From NCBI GenBank assembly GCA_027924585.1, contig BSBM01001662.1:558001-622000 (forward strand): 64,000 bases of DNA, read 5' to 3'. The notes beneath the pieces were generated by a model. The model was not told where the DNA came from and made no database searches. It was given only the letters and a program-made list of their open reading frames with translations. Positions 23,041-33,299 of the stretch are shown one piece after another. The position numbers and the translations under genes were made by a program. How positions within the stretch are numbered: the stretch's first letter is position 1; the number at the start of each line of letters is the position of its first letter. The stretch comes from Larix kaempferi (lineage: Eukaryota; Streptophyta; Pinopsida; Pinales; Pinaceae).

Positions 23041-24540
23041 GCAATTGCTACTTTTCTTGCTAATATGTAAGAGGTTAAGTAAGATCCTTGAATTCAACAC
23101 AACAATCATTAGGAATTCAAGGAAAGTGTTAGTGAAGTATTGCAGTTAGAGAATACTTAAAGTTGGTTGCATTAATGTTATGTTGCAAAAGGATATGCAC
23201 ATATTTTCAAATAGTTGTTGTGATGTGTTGTAGTTAAATTGCCGCACAAAGTGCACAAAAATGATACAGAGTAAAGAAACATTCAAATAAGCATTTCCAA
23301 TAAGAAGCATGAGTCTGCAAAGATACATAAACAAAACTTGTATTATATTCAAAAATTATGTTTACAAAATGCATGAGTCCTCTATCTCTGAGAACGTAGT
23401 TCAAAAACAAAAGAGGAATCATGCCGAGGAAAACAAATTGAGGTCATATCATGCAAAATTGAGAATTACGGGGGTAATTCCAAGCCGCAATTCAAGGTCT
23501 ATATCCGTATCATGGTTGACTAGTTGATGTGGAAGTCGAAGTTCCAAATCCATTTAAATCAGATCAATGAATTCAGAGCTTGGATGTAGAGGATATCGTT
23601 GCAGAGTTGCAGATGACAAATTAATTGTAGATTGCTCAGCCTGAATTGTGTTCAACATATCAAAAATATATTGTCGTTGTTGCTCTAGAAATTCTACTTG
23701 CTTTCCCAAACAAGACAATCCCTCGGCATTGCTATGATTTACTTGTGAATGAGGGTACCAATAGTTGAACTCAGACTCCTTCATTTGTGCTTTCTAAATC
23801 CCCATGTCCACTCTCAATCATGTGAACTCTGCCTGTTGCAACTGAACCACAAGGCACACACTATGAAGAGAATCGTTAAACCTCTAGAAGAAGGGATACA
23901 TGATGAAAGTTTCAAGGAAAACAAGACATATAGAAAGCAAGGAGACATAAGAAAAAGGGTGATAAACTATACAATTCACAAATTTCTTATAGAATTGAAA
24001 GGAAGTTGTTCACATCCGTGAAAATTAAGTTGAAGGGACTTGGATTTAATGACATTCATATCCGTGCGACTTGAAGCTGGTTATGGAGACACCAAAAGTA
24101 ATTGCATGAGTTAATGAATTTGGGAAAAAGGACAAAAAGAGGAAATATATTTCATTGTTCAGTGCAACTACAATGATGTTTCCCAAAAGGCTCAAGTACG
24201 ATTTTGACATATCACAATTTCCACACAAATTGTTTGTCACATTGCTTATTACCAAACTAGCTGATAGGTGGAAATTTGTGTGAAATATTTGGTTGTCATG
24301 GTGAGATATGCGACGTTAGGAAAGGTAACAATGATCTGTCATAGCACAGTAAGTACGACAAAAGGAATATTTATACGTAGGAAGAAATCGACAGGAAAGA
24401 TAGTGCAAAAACATAAGCAGATGGAATTCGACATTCCATAGTAAACACAACAATAAGATGGCATGGAAGATTGCACAAGGAATGATGAAAGATTGATGAT
24501 TGATGTGACAGGAACAGAAGATCAAGATAGAAGGATGATA
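23041..24540. other. Region downstream of copia gag without recognisable pol
   Basis: Where integrase and RT would be expected, no motif is seen on the plus strand. There is a 9-bp inverted pair cttgaattc/gaattcaag near 23088-23126, and a minus-strand coding-like fragment (23479-23784, listed separately). The rest is unclassified. Confidence 0.5.
23479..23784 (-). pseudogene. Coding-like fragment with two DLELRL motifs (possible captured exon)
   Basis: On the minus strand, an open frame from 23784 to 23554 encodes a Gln/Leu-rich stretch (around QVEFLEQQRQYIFDML) that could be helical. Just past its stop, in the same frame, are MDLELRLP (23530-23553) and DIDLELRLG (23479-23505). L-x-L-x-L motifs of this kind are EAR-type repression motifs found at the ends of some plant transcription factors. 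The intervening stop is at the end of FIDLI. I do not recognise the family; it could be chance, or a captured piece of a regulator gene. Confidence 0.35.
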
Positions 24541-25180
24541 TCAATTGTACAGGGGGAGCTTATCCAAGACTATTACAGAGATAATATATAGGGTGCTAAG
24601 TAACTCAAATAAGTCTAGAGACCCCAGCAAAAGAATGGAGCATGAAACAGGGGGAGTAGTCCCAACAAGTAGATGATCAAAGGATAACAAAAGAAAGGAG
24701 AAACTATAATTGTGTAGTGATGGCACCTCTTTTCCATTAATATCAAAGGGGGGGAATTTTCATGAAGCATGTGATCAACGCAGAGACGAAAAGCAGCTGA
24801 GAAAGTTCATGAAGCATGCAATCCACTCAAGAAGAAAGAACACAAGGAAGAGCATTGACAACATGATGCAAAGATGAGTAAAAGATCAAACTGACAAGAA
24901 CAAAGGGTGAGTACACACAGGGGGAGTACTACAACCAACACAGATGAAGTGGACAATTTCATGAGATGATTATGCACAACTTCATGAGGTGTTTACATCA
25001 ATGCCAAATGGGGAAATTACTGAACTTTGGTTGCCATTGATGTCAACTGATGTCAAAGAGGACTCAGTATTCCTGTGCTAGTTTGAAGAAATATATGAAA
25101 TCCACTTTGAAGAAGTATATCTAATTGTTCATGTCTAAAGAAGCATATTCAAAATTACTTCAAGCATATCGAGTTTGAAG
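24541..25180 (+). other. 3' end of the copia-type element with repeated polypurine tracts
   Basis: Polypurine runs of agggggag type occur at 24551, 24649, 24745 and 24919, and a weaker aaatggggaaatta near 25005, as before a copia 3' LTR. Sequence from about 25020 may be the start of that LTR, but it is cut by the gypsy fragment beginning near 25180. Confidence 0.45.
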
Positions 25181-26660
25181 AAGTACAATGGAAATAGGAC
25201 AAGAGCCAACCAGTTTGGGAGGTGTTGGCGGGGGATATGTCGATGGTTATTGTTGTTTCAGGAGTATGACTTTGATATTGTCATCAAACCAGGAAGACTG
25301 AATGTTGGACCAAACCATCTGTCGAGGTTGGAAACAGGAGAAGAACCGACCAGTTTGGAAGATAACCTCCCAGATGCATCTTTTTGTGGTAAGAATGGTT
25401 GATGAATATTTTCAAGATATTGTAACATTTTTTTCTATAGGTACAACACCAGAGGGATATACAACTACACAGAAGAAGTAGTTAGTTGTTAAATATGTGG
25501 ATTACTCGTTGATTTTTGGTCAGTTGTACAAGTTGGGATTGAATGAGGTATTGCGTCATTATGTTTTGGAGCATGAGCAACCAATCATCTTAGCCGAGGC
25601 TCATGATGGATTTGTGGGAGGCCATTATACAGGTAAAGTTACTATGTAGAAGATCTTAAGAGCCAGACTATGGTGGCCTACCCTTCACAAATATGCGAAG
25701 GAGTATTGTTCGAACTGTGATGTATGTCAAAGAATTTGAAATCCGCCAAGGGGAGATGAAATGCCCTTAGTTCCTCAAGTTACATTGCAAGCCTTTGAAA
25801 AGTGGGCTATTGACTTTGTGGGTCCCATCAACCCACCGGGAAGAAGGACTAGTGCAAGGTATATTATTACTACAACTGGCTATTTTAGCAGATGGGATGA
25901 AGCCACACAAGTAAGACACTGTAGTGATGTGACTGCCACGAAGTTCATGTTTGAGAATGTTGTTACCAGGTTTGGTTGTCCTTGATTTTTTTTAAGTGAT
26001 CAGGGTGCACATTTTGTAAATAAAACTATAGAGGCACTTATAGAGGAATTTCAGATTTATCATAGGAAAAGTACTCGATATCACCCACAAACGATTGGGA
26101 CTGTCGAAGCATTCAATAAAATCCTGGAACATGCACTAACAAAAGTTTGTAACGTTAACCACGATGACTAGAATTTGAGAGTTACTGCATTATTATGGGC
26201 ATATATAACAACATGTAAGAAGTTGACAGGCCAAACACCTTTTAAGTTGGTATATGGAGAAGAAGTTGTGATGACTATGGATTACATTGTCCCAAGTTTA
26301 ATAATTGTTGCCTTCACCGGCATGTCTGATATTGGTGTTGTCAAAGAAAGATTGTCGCAGTTACTTCAGCTAGAAGAAGACAAGTTCATTGCAAGATTTT
26401 ATCAACAAGTGCAGAAAGACCGAGGAAAAGCATGGCATGATCGCCACATCACTAAGAAGCATTTTCAGCAAGGAGACTTAGTTCTTCTCTTCGATTGTAA
26501 GTTTTGCAAACACCCTGGCAAGTTAAGGATGCATTGGCTAGGTCCATATGTTATCAACTATGTGATAGAAGGAGGCACAGTGCAGTTACAGAAATTGGAC
26601 GGTGAAATCCTTAAAGGATTGGATAATGGGAGCTAGCTAAAGCCCTACTATGATAGTTGT
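25180..26660 (+). pseudogene. Ty3/gypsy RNase H tail and integrase fragment (gypsy-2)
   Basis: An isolated pol piece. The first part (25180-25402) holds the end of RNase H and a linker with RLNVGPNHLSRLETGEEP. The integrase zinc-binding module lies at about 25560-25740 (a GGHYTGK His and CSNCDVCQR cysteines). The catalytic core has DFVGP near 25813, SDQGAHF near 25998 and TVEAFNK near 26100, so all three acidic residues remain. The C-terminal DNA-binding part (GDLVLLFD, HWLGPYV) reaches 26636. Stops interrupt near 25647, 25738, 25984 and 26169. No LTR or upstream gag/RT was found, so it is a fragment. Confidence 0.88.
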
Positions 26661-26699
26661 GGCTCGTCGCAGTAAAGAGATTTGATACAATGGTTGTAC

Positions 26700-26726
26700 A
26701 GAATAAATAAATAAATAAATAAATTA
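26700..26726. repeat. (AAAT)n microsatellite
   Basis: Short run of aaat units just after the gypsy-2 integrase. Confidence 0.85.
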
Positions 26727-26813
26727 TCTATAGGTATCTTATATAAGCCCAAGTTTTATTTTTGTCAAGGTTTTCATGTCGATGTATAGGTGTCTCAAAC
26801 ATTATGGGAAACC

Positions 26814-27690
26814 TCAAGTTAAATTTGTGTCGCAATATTTTTTGTCGAGGTTCTCCCAGCTGATGTCTTTTTCCTTCAAGCTAGTTAAAATAGAGAGATA
26901 CTTTTGGTCTTCTAGATTAGGGTTAACAACAACCTTGTAGTATCTTAGCTTCCTTTTAACCTCTAAATCCTTTTTGCCCCACGTTTTCTCTTTAAACTTA
27001 GATGCAATAGCACTTTTAATGTTATTGATATTTTGCAAAGTTGCATTTTTGTCTATCTCGCAAGGATTTAACCAGACCATGTTATATTTATGAGAACCTT
27101 TCTTGATTTGCAAGCAATCCCAACTAGATTTTAAAGCAATTTTAGGGAGTCTATGATCTCGCATGCCATTTATCTTGCACTTGTACATTAAATACCTTGT
27201 CATAATGATGCTCTCTATAGGGGGGAGTGTCTTCTTTTATAAGAATAATAGGATAAGGCGTATTGCTTTTAATTCAAAGGTTATATGTGATAAAATGCTT
27301 ATGTATTTGCTCGATATTTATCCATGATTATCTAGAGATGTTACACCCCCAAACTTCACACCCATACAAGATAATGGGAGTGACTAGAGTTTCAAAGAAG
27401 AACTTCATTTTATCACACATCATAAGGTGTGTTGATTTATTGTTGTTATCAAGAACAAAATAAGATTTCCACTTTCCATTAATAATTTTGAGCTTATGAT
27501 GAATATGAATTCTGAGATACTTATAGGAAGAAATTTCCTCCAATTTGTTATTGTCATATAGAAAGTTATCATAAGTGACCTTCTTGGACTTGATAATCAT
27601 TACTTTTGTTTTGTTAGTGTTAAGAGTCATGCTCATGTTAAAGCATAAATCATTCAAAGTTCTCAATTGTTTATCAAGGTCAGACATATT
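26814..27690 (-). pseudogene. LINE reverse-transcriptase C-terminal fragment
   Basis: Read on the minus strand, the piece starts near 27687 with MTLNTNKTKVMIIKSKK, then SSYKYLRIHIHH and VTPIILYGCEVWGC. This is the region following the catalytic core in plant LINE ORF2 proteins. The frame breaks between 27328 and 27203. There NTPYPIILI is still readable, followed by a shift at a six-C run near 27221, then MTRYLMYKCKINGM and a downstream Lys-rich tail. No catalytic RT block and no endonuclease is present, which is typical of a 5'-truncated copy. Confidence 0.8.
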
Positions 27691-27956
27691 GCCAAAGAAG
27701 AAAGACGATATAGAAAAGGATGATATATATAACTCGATATACTTTACTAAATCTCAAAAGAATTGCTTACAGTCACGAACGTATATAGCCAACACACACT
27801 TGGGAAGGTATTCACACACACTCACGGTAACGTATACTTAACAATCACTCACATTAAGGTATTAGGACACAGTCACACAAAAGAAGTATGTATTAGGAAG
27901 GTATCAGCACACAATCACATAAATATAGACTACAATCACACCCAAATACCCAAATA

Positions 27957-27962
27957 TTTATT
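27957..27962 (-). terminator. Poly(A) signal of the membrane-protein gene
   Basis: AATAAA on the minus strand, about 30 bases past the stop codon at 27991. The spacing fits a plant 3' end. Confidence 0.6.
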
Positions 27963-27990
27963 GCCTATCCTCGTGGAGGACAAGGGAGAG

Positions 27991-28635
27991 TTAGGGGCAA
28001 AGCACAGGAGTGAATGGAAGCAGGAAACACACTGATAATGCCATTAAAATCACCAGAAATGAGGCTCTTTGTTGAACCCAGTTATTGTCCAAATCGTCCT
28101 CTCGTTCTTCACTGTTGGCAATAGGCATGGACAAGAAAGAGAGCCCTTCTCTGAGTTGTCGACGGAGTTGTCCTCTGCGGCTGACAAGGTTGAACTGCAA
28201 AACGAATATACGACAGAGGCCGACAATAATGGATGCGGAGGAAAGCCCAGAAACAATGATTGGATTCCACCAAATCTGACAGCCCCTCCCCTGCCCAGCA
28301 AAGACGGCAGAGAATATCGGTACCTGAATCATGGCGTAAATAGTTAAAGAGGTGTATATAACAGCTGTATAGTTGGCATATGCTGCATTTAAGTGCAAAA
28401 TCTGCACATTGGAAGACACAGCTAGAGCCATAGCTTCATTTAAGTGTGGAATCTGTGCATTTGCAGACGCAGCTACAGAAAATCCCAGTAGTATAGCAAT
28501 AACGTCTCCGGGAAGCTGATTGGTAAGTAACATCGAACCAATAGCAATGATGAAAGGAACGATTTCTGGCCTCGAGAATACAACGCTTTGGTTGCCGTAA
28601 CCGTCTCTTCCCAAATTGATGGTTTGTTTTGCCAT
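27991..28635 (-). CDS. Putative multi-pass membrane protein, 214 residues
   Basis: This is the best candidate for a normal gene in the window. The ORF is intact and hydrophobic: likely membrane segments at residues 24-38, 44-58, 88-114, 124-148 and 191-209, a basic loop near 153-162 (RRGQLRRQLR) and an acidic one near 176-184. Residues 59-75 and 76-92 are a 17-residue duplication (NAQIPHLNEA.. and NVQILHLNAA..). I chose the ATG at 28633-28635 because upstream ATGs fall inside a likely leader intron. A TATA box at 28851-28860 and AATAAA at 27957 frame a compact transcription unit. I do not recognise the family and assign no function. Confidence 0.6.
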   Translation of the reverse strand: MAKQTINLGRDGYGNQSVVFSRPEIVPFIIAIGSMLLTNQLPGDVIAILLGFSVAASANAQIPHLNEAMALAVSSNVQILHLNAAYANYTAVIYTSLTIYAMIQVPIFSAVFAGQGRGCQIWWNPIIVSGLSSASIIVGLCRIFVLQFNLVSRRGQLRRQLREGLSFLSMPIANSEEREDDLDNNWVQQRASFLVILMALSVCFLLPFTPVLCP

Positions 28636-28642
28636 GAAGAAC

Positions 28643-28730
28643 CTGATTTGCCATATAATTAGTAAAACATGCCATAAAGGAGGGACAGAAGAAAAATATT
28701 TTACATATGATGAAAATCAGCTTAATATAC
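28643..28730 (-). other. Likely 5'UTR intron of the membrane-protein gene
   Basis: On the minus strand, aatag|gtatatt starts at 28730 and a T-rich stretch leads to aaatcag|gttc ending at 28643, eight bases before the ATG. Splicing would remove two out-of-frame ATGs. Predicted from sequence only. Confidence 0.5.
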
Positions 28731-28850
28731 CTATTAATTAGGATGAGGCCAACCGAGATCTGAATACACAGTCTGCAACTTTTATATTCTTCAAAGCGAG
28801 GAATTATGTCCGATGGAAGAATTCTGTGAAACCCAAATGGCCTCTCAATC

Positions 28851-28860
28851 CCCTTTTATA
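28851..28860 (-). promoter_or_regulatory. TATA box of the membrane-protein gene
   Basis: The minus strand reads gcTATAAAAGGGG, a textbook plant TATA box, about 220 bases upstream of the start codon. Transcription would begin near 28,820-28,830. Confidence 0.65.
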
Positions 28861-28899
28861 GCAACCGTCCCGATACATTGATGATGTGTACTCCTCGGG

Positions 28900-29145
28900 T
28901 CCCTCGCTTGACGATTACATATTATAATATTATAAAGCTCCCTCACGGCCGACATCAGAGATGTCGACGGCTCTGGGGAGCCGGGATCCTTGACGATTAC
29001 ATATTATAAAGCTCGCTTGAGGGGGAGCCGACATCAGAGATGTCGACGGCTCTGGGGAGCCGGGATCCTTGACTTCACGGCTCCGGGGATCAAGAGCCGT
29101 GAGGGAGCTTTATAATATTATAATATGTAATCGTCAAGCGAGGGA
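28900..29145. mobile_element. Foldback element with perfect 50-bp inverted arms
   Basis: The arm 28900-28949 (tccctcgcttgacg..cctcacggc) is the exact reverse complement of 29096-29145. Between them lie two copies (28951-28994 and 29031-29074) of a 44-base block that itself holds small hairpins (gacatcagagatgtc; ggctctggggagcc), and a cacggctc/gagccgtg pair nearby. It is the most GC-rich spot in this area and sits 40 bases upstream of the TATA box. No convincing target-site duplication is visible. Confidence 0.85.
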
Positions 29146-30630
29146 TCCTTAACTAGTGAGGGAATTTTATTTTATCTCTGCTTTTCATAATAAATATTTG
29201 TTTGGCCTGCAACATTTATGGAACATTATATGCCTTTCACATCATTTTTCAACAATGAAGTTTCATTAAAACAAAATTCTTCAATGATAATGTTGTTATT
29301 TAAAAAAATAATTTTCTACCATGTTTTTAATCAAATGTTTTGAGGATAGTGTTTAATTTCATTTAATTTCATTTGTTTGCTTTCACATCATTTTTCAACA
29401 ATAAAGTTTTATTAAAAAAAATATTCTTTAATGAGAATGTTTTTATTAAAAAAATTAATTTTCAATACTGTTTTTAATAAAATGTTTTGACTATAGTGTT
29501 TAATTTCCAATTAAAAGATAATATGATGTTTATCCAAATAAAATGTCAAAACAATTAGGGTTTTAAGTTTCAATAGCATATACAAAAGGAGTTAGGGCAT
29601 GGCTATGAAGAATTTGTATCATTGAAAGGGGGGATGTCCTTCCTTTTTTTGTGTATGCTTCCACTTTTGCTTCCATCACTAATTCATGTTGGGGGATGCA
29701 TATTATGTGTTGAGCCTTCTACCGGTGGTGATAGCCACTCTGAAATCCACGCTCCTACAAGAGGAATGAGAGGTACTCGCCTATCTTATTGCTCACTCAC
29801 TCACGTGTTGTTTCTCTAGGAGACTGAGATAAAAAGAGCAAGTTTGACCCAAGAATGAGAATCTCCTTCCCAATTCCATGGGTATTGATATTGAGAAATA
29901 CGATCAAGAAACACTAACATGAGGAGGAGGAGGAGGAACGAGAATGAATTCTTCTTCGTCGCTGAATCCGTTTCGGTCCTCATTGTCTCCATGGACACGT
30001 TTTACAGAAGCTGATGTACTGCTCCATCACTCCTCGTTCGAATAGGGAAGGGGATCAATGGAGAAGGAGGGATTGAAATATTTAGAGTACAATGTTAATG
30101 AAAAACATGGGTACATCATCTTAAAATGCAATTTTGTTTAAAAAAAAGAACAATTTAAAAAAAACTAGAACAATTTTAAATTTATCAAAAAATGAAGAGG
30201 CATTTGACTAGAATTTGTAATAAGCAAATCTCACAAGAGATGGATGTACCCCTTCTCCATCAAAGGAGATCACCTTGAAGCTACAAACTACAAGTCATAG
30301 TTGGGACTCAGGGAATTCTACAGAAATGTGTGTTTGAAATTGATTATGGGTCTCTGCAATACTTCCCTCGTCAAAGGAGTGATTTAGATTAGGATCCTAC
30401 TAAATTCTTTGATTCCAAGATTACAGTGAGTTGCAGACAATTATTCACAATGTACATTACACTTGGTCTCATCATGATCAATAGGTAATGTATATAACCT
30501 TTTTAATCATCTCATATATTATCATCATCTTGACATTTACTTCTGACAGACTATATATTTGGGTGGAGATTGCATACATTAATGTTAGAAAAACCTATAT
30601 AACAATATATGATTTTTCCCCTATTAATTC
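29146..30630. other. Intergenic AT-rich region
   Basis: Two related AT-rich blocks (about 29200-29360 and 29370-29510) share tcacatcatttttcaacaa and atgttttga, so they are an internal duplication. Two opposing short ORFs overlap at 29622-29998: a plus-strand one with a Leu-rich start, and a minus-strand one with SFSFLLLLLMLVFLD that could be a signal-anchor first exon. Neither is supported further. Confidence 0.45.
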
Positions 30631-30639
30631 TAACTTTCA

Positions 30640-31850
30640 TATAGGAAGTGTAATTTAGATAAAAGGTGTCCCTATAATGGATTAAATCATGATATCTAGT
30701 CTAATAAATGTAGGCCCAACATCCTCTTAATGGGAGACTTTAATGCTCGAACTTCAAGTAACCAAGCTATTCTTTTAAGCATTTATTCCAATGATAATCC
30801 TATTTGGTTAGATGAAGACCTTCTTTTAGCTAGCAGGTATAAAAGAAGTTTTGAAAATCTAGGTGAAATTTGTTCGGTTATGTCCTAATCAAACTCTCTA
30901 GTGCTCAAGATCTTATAATTTGCAATAGTCTAATGAAGTGGCCAAATTCTGGCAGGATGACTTGTATTCATGGTCTTCTCAGTAGTACTATGGTATATTG
31001 TATTGTATCATATATCCATTTATACAACAAAATAATAAATTTTGACATCTTAAACAACCATGAACCTGACCCAGATCATATACCTTTAATTTAACTCTTA
31101 GTTTTGTCATGCAAAGTGATTTAAAAATGTATTTGTTTCCTCTATCATGTAAGGATAATATAAAATACAGATATCATACTTTTACTAAGTTTCCCTCTCA
31201 TCTACCATTAACAAGTTCTCTATCAAAGTTTCGAGTAACAAGGGAAATAGAAGAACAAACCCTTAGTATGATAAAGAGTGTAAAAAGGAACAAAGAGAAA
31301 TTAAGGAATCTAATGATGAGTTTTGAAAGTTAACAAAATAAATATGTACAAAGACCTAATTAAAACAAAAAATGTACCAAATAAATCAGAGCTAGGAAAA
31401 GATTTTACACTTCTCTAAGATAGCTCCTAAGAAGCTCTAGAGCTAAATTCTAACTTGCGAAACAAAATAAAATAATAGGATTTCTTTGAAGGATTAAAAT
31501 CCTATCTTAAACATATTTACGAATCCTCGGATGTCATGGATAATATTCAAGCCCTCCTTAGAACATAGCAATTTTTTTGTTAGAAGAAATTTTTTGGGAT
31601 TAAGTGCAAAGTAAATGGAAAAGATAAAGTCATTAAAGGATATCAAGTAGAAATCTTAAAAATTGGAGGGCCCATCCTTATCCCTTACACCCACAATAAG
31701 GAGATTTTTTTTGTTAGAAGACAAATTTTGGGGTTAAGTGCATAGTAAATGGAAAAGATAAAGTCATTAAAGGTTATCAAGTAGAAATCTTAAAAATTGG
31801 AGGGACCATCCTTATCCCTTACACCCCTTGTGCTAAATTGGCATGTGCCA
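30640..31850 (+). pseudogene. LINE ORF2 relic: endonuclease and start of RT
   Basis: The endonuclease region shows MGDFNAR at 30730-30750 and, further on, FDILNNHEPDPDHIPL near 31040-31085, which corresponds to the C-terminal Asp-His active-site motif of AP-type endonucleases. A Lys-rich linker (31109-31333) leads to VNGKDKVIKGYQVEILKIGG, typical of the stretch before the RT core, which is present twice because of a 134-bp tandem duplication. Stops and frameshifts are frequent. The RT catalytic core is missing after about 31850. Confidence 0.8.
31571..31838 (+). repeat. 134-bp tandem duplication within the LINE relic
   Basis: The block starting ttgttagaag at 31577 recurs at 31711. Both copies carry the same coding stretch and differ by a few substitutions. 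Confidence 0.85.
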
Positions 31851-31879
31851 ATAACAAAAGGATTTATAATTTCTCACCA

Positions 31880-32560
31880 TCCTACTATCCTTTCTATCCA
31901 TGGTTGGTGTATCCCTTCCCAAACACACCTACACATTGAGCTAACACAACTATGTTCTACTTCCCAGTTTGAATTGTATGCCCCCAGCTCTGATTCACCA
32001 TGTGTCCCTGGAAGGATTTAGGCTACGAGTTAAAACTGGACATAGAATGATGATGGTGGCTTGTATTGGAAAACTGTTGACTTCGCTGGAATTCAGACAT
32101 CGGATTAGTGAGCTAGTGGTTCCTCTCCCCTATGGGTCCATGGCCTATAACTTGTCTTGTTCGATGATTTCATAAACTAGGGTTTTGGTTAGTAAGTCGC
32201 AATGCAGTTTCTACACTAAGGGGTCAACTTGGGAAATACCTCAACCGAGAGCTTGTGGGTAGTGTTCCCATGTGGTCCTTTCCTAAACAAACTTGCAGGA
32301 GCTGACATAACTTATTTTTGCTGCACGGTTCAAATTCTATGCCCTTGGCTTGGATTCACCATGTGTCCTTGAAAAGCCTTAGGTTTTGAGTTAAAAATGG
32401 CCATATAACTATGATAATGGCTTGGATCGGTGAACCATCGAAACTGTTGAATTTTGAAAATTAGAATAGTGCTAGGGGTGCCTCTTCCCCATGGGTTCAT
32501 GGCCCAAAAATTGTCTTGTTGGACGATTTCATAAAGTAGATTTTTGGTGACAATGGTGAT
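31880..32560. repeat. Two-copy tandem repeat, about 360 bp each
   Basis: The segment 31970-32190 (gattcaccatgtgtccctgga, cttgtcttgttcgatgattt) recurs at 32330-32550 with moderate divergence. The upstream parts also match (gctgacataactt and gctaacacaacta). No coding signal. Confidence 0.7.
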
Positions 32561-33105
32561 GGTGACAATGAGACAATGAGGATGTTGATTGTGACAGTGA
32601 GCATGAGGATGATGGTGGATGTATAGGAGGAATGTGGATAGTTATGGTGATAAGGTGAGCATGAGGATGATGAAAAACTATGACATTTTCAAGTGGAGGA
32701 CAATAGGCATGGTGATGGTGGCCATGATGGCGACGATGGTGAAAATGGGCACCAAGATGAGGATGGTGATGGATGCTGGATGAGAATCTTATGGTGTACT
32801 TAGACGAGATCAAAAATCAAATACAACAAATCCATGATAAGGCTTGTGCAATTTATCAAGTTGTTTATGAATATGAAAAATAGAAGCATGAATGTTGATG
32901 GTGATAATGTGCATGGTGATGGTGAAGCATGCTGGTGATGGTGACAATGAACATGGGGATGGTGATGTTAACAATGAGCATGATGGCGATGATGGTGATG
33001 GTGACAATGCTGATGGTGATGGTGATGGTGATGGTGATGGTGAGCATGGTGATGATGACAGTGACAGTGAGTATGGGGATGGTTATGGTGACAATGAGCA
33101 TTCCA
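32547..33105. repeat. GATGGT/GACAATGAGCATG minisatellite in two blocks
   Basis: Blocks 32547-32780 and 32890-33105 are made of variants of ggtgatggtgacaatgagcatg, separated by about 110 bases of ordinary sequence. Long ORFs on both strands (Asp/Gly/His-rich and Met/Val- or His-rich) are by-products of the 3- and 6-bp periodicity. Confidence 0.85.
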
Positions 33106-33299
33106 ATCGATCCCTACACTGTGAAAACAAAAGAAATAATGTTAAAAAATTTCTTAATAAAATAGATAATCACTTAATGAAACTATAAGACATGAATTTT
33201 AAAACACTCGCCTAGCTATAATAGTATATTCCTTGCATCGCTCACTCATGAAGTCCATCTAGATCATCTTTGTTTCCAATGGCATCCATCAATTTCTCA

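Noticed and set aside
29622-29998. Two opposing short ORFs with Leu-rich starts
   Set aside because: They overlap antisense and have no continuation or clear splice partners. A first exon is possible for the minus one but not supported.
32529-33188. Open frames encoding Asp/Gly- or His-rich proteins on both strands
   Set aside because: They follow from the 3/6-bp periodicity of the minisatellite; no start context or domain supports them.
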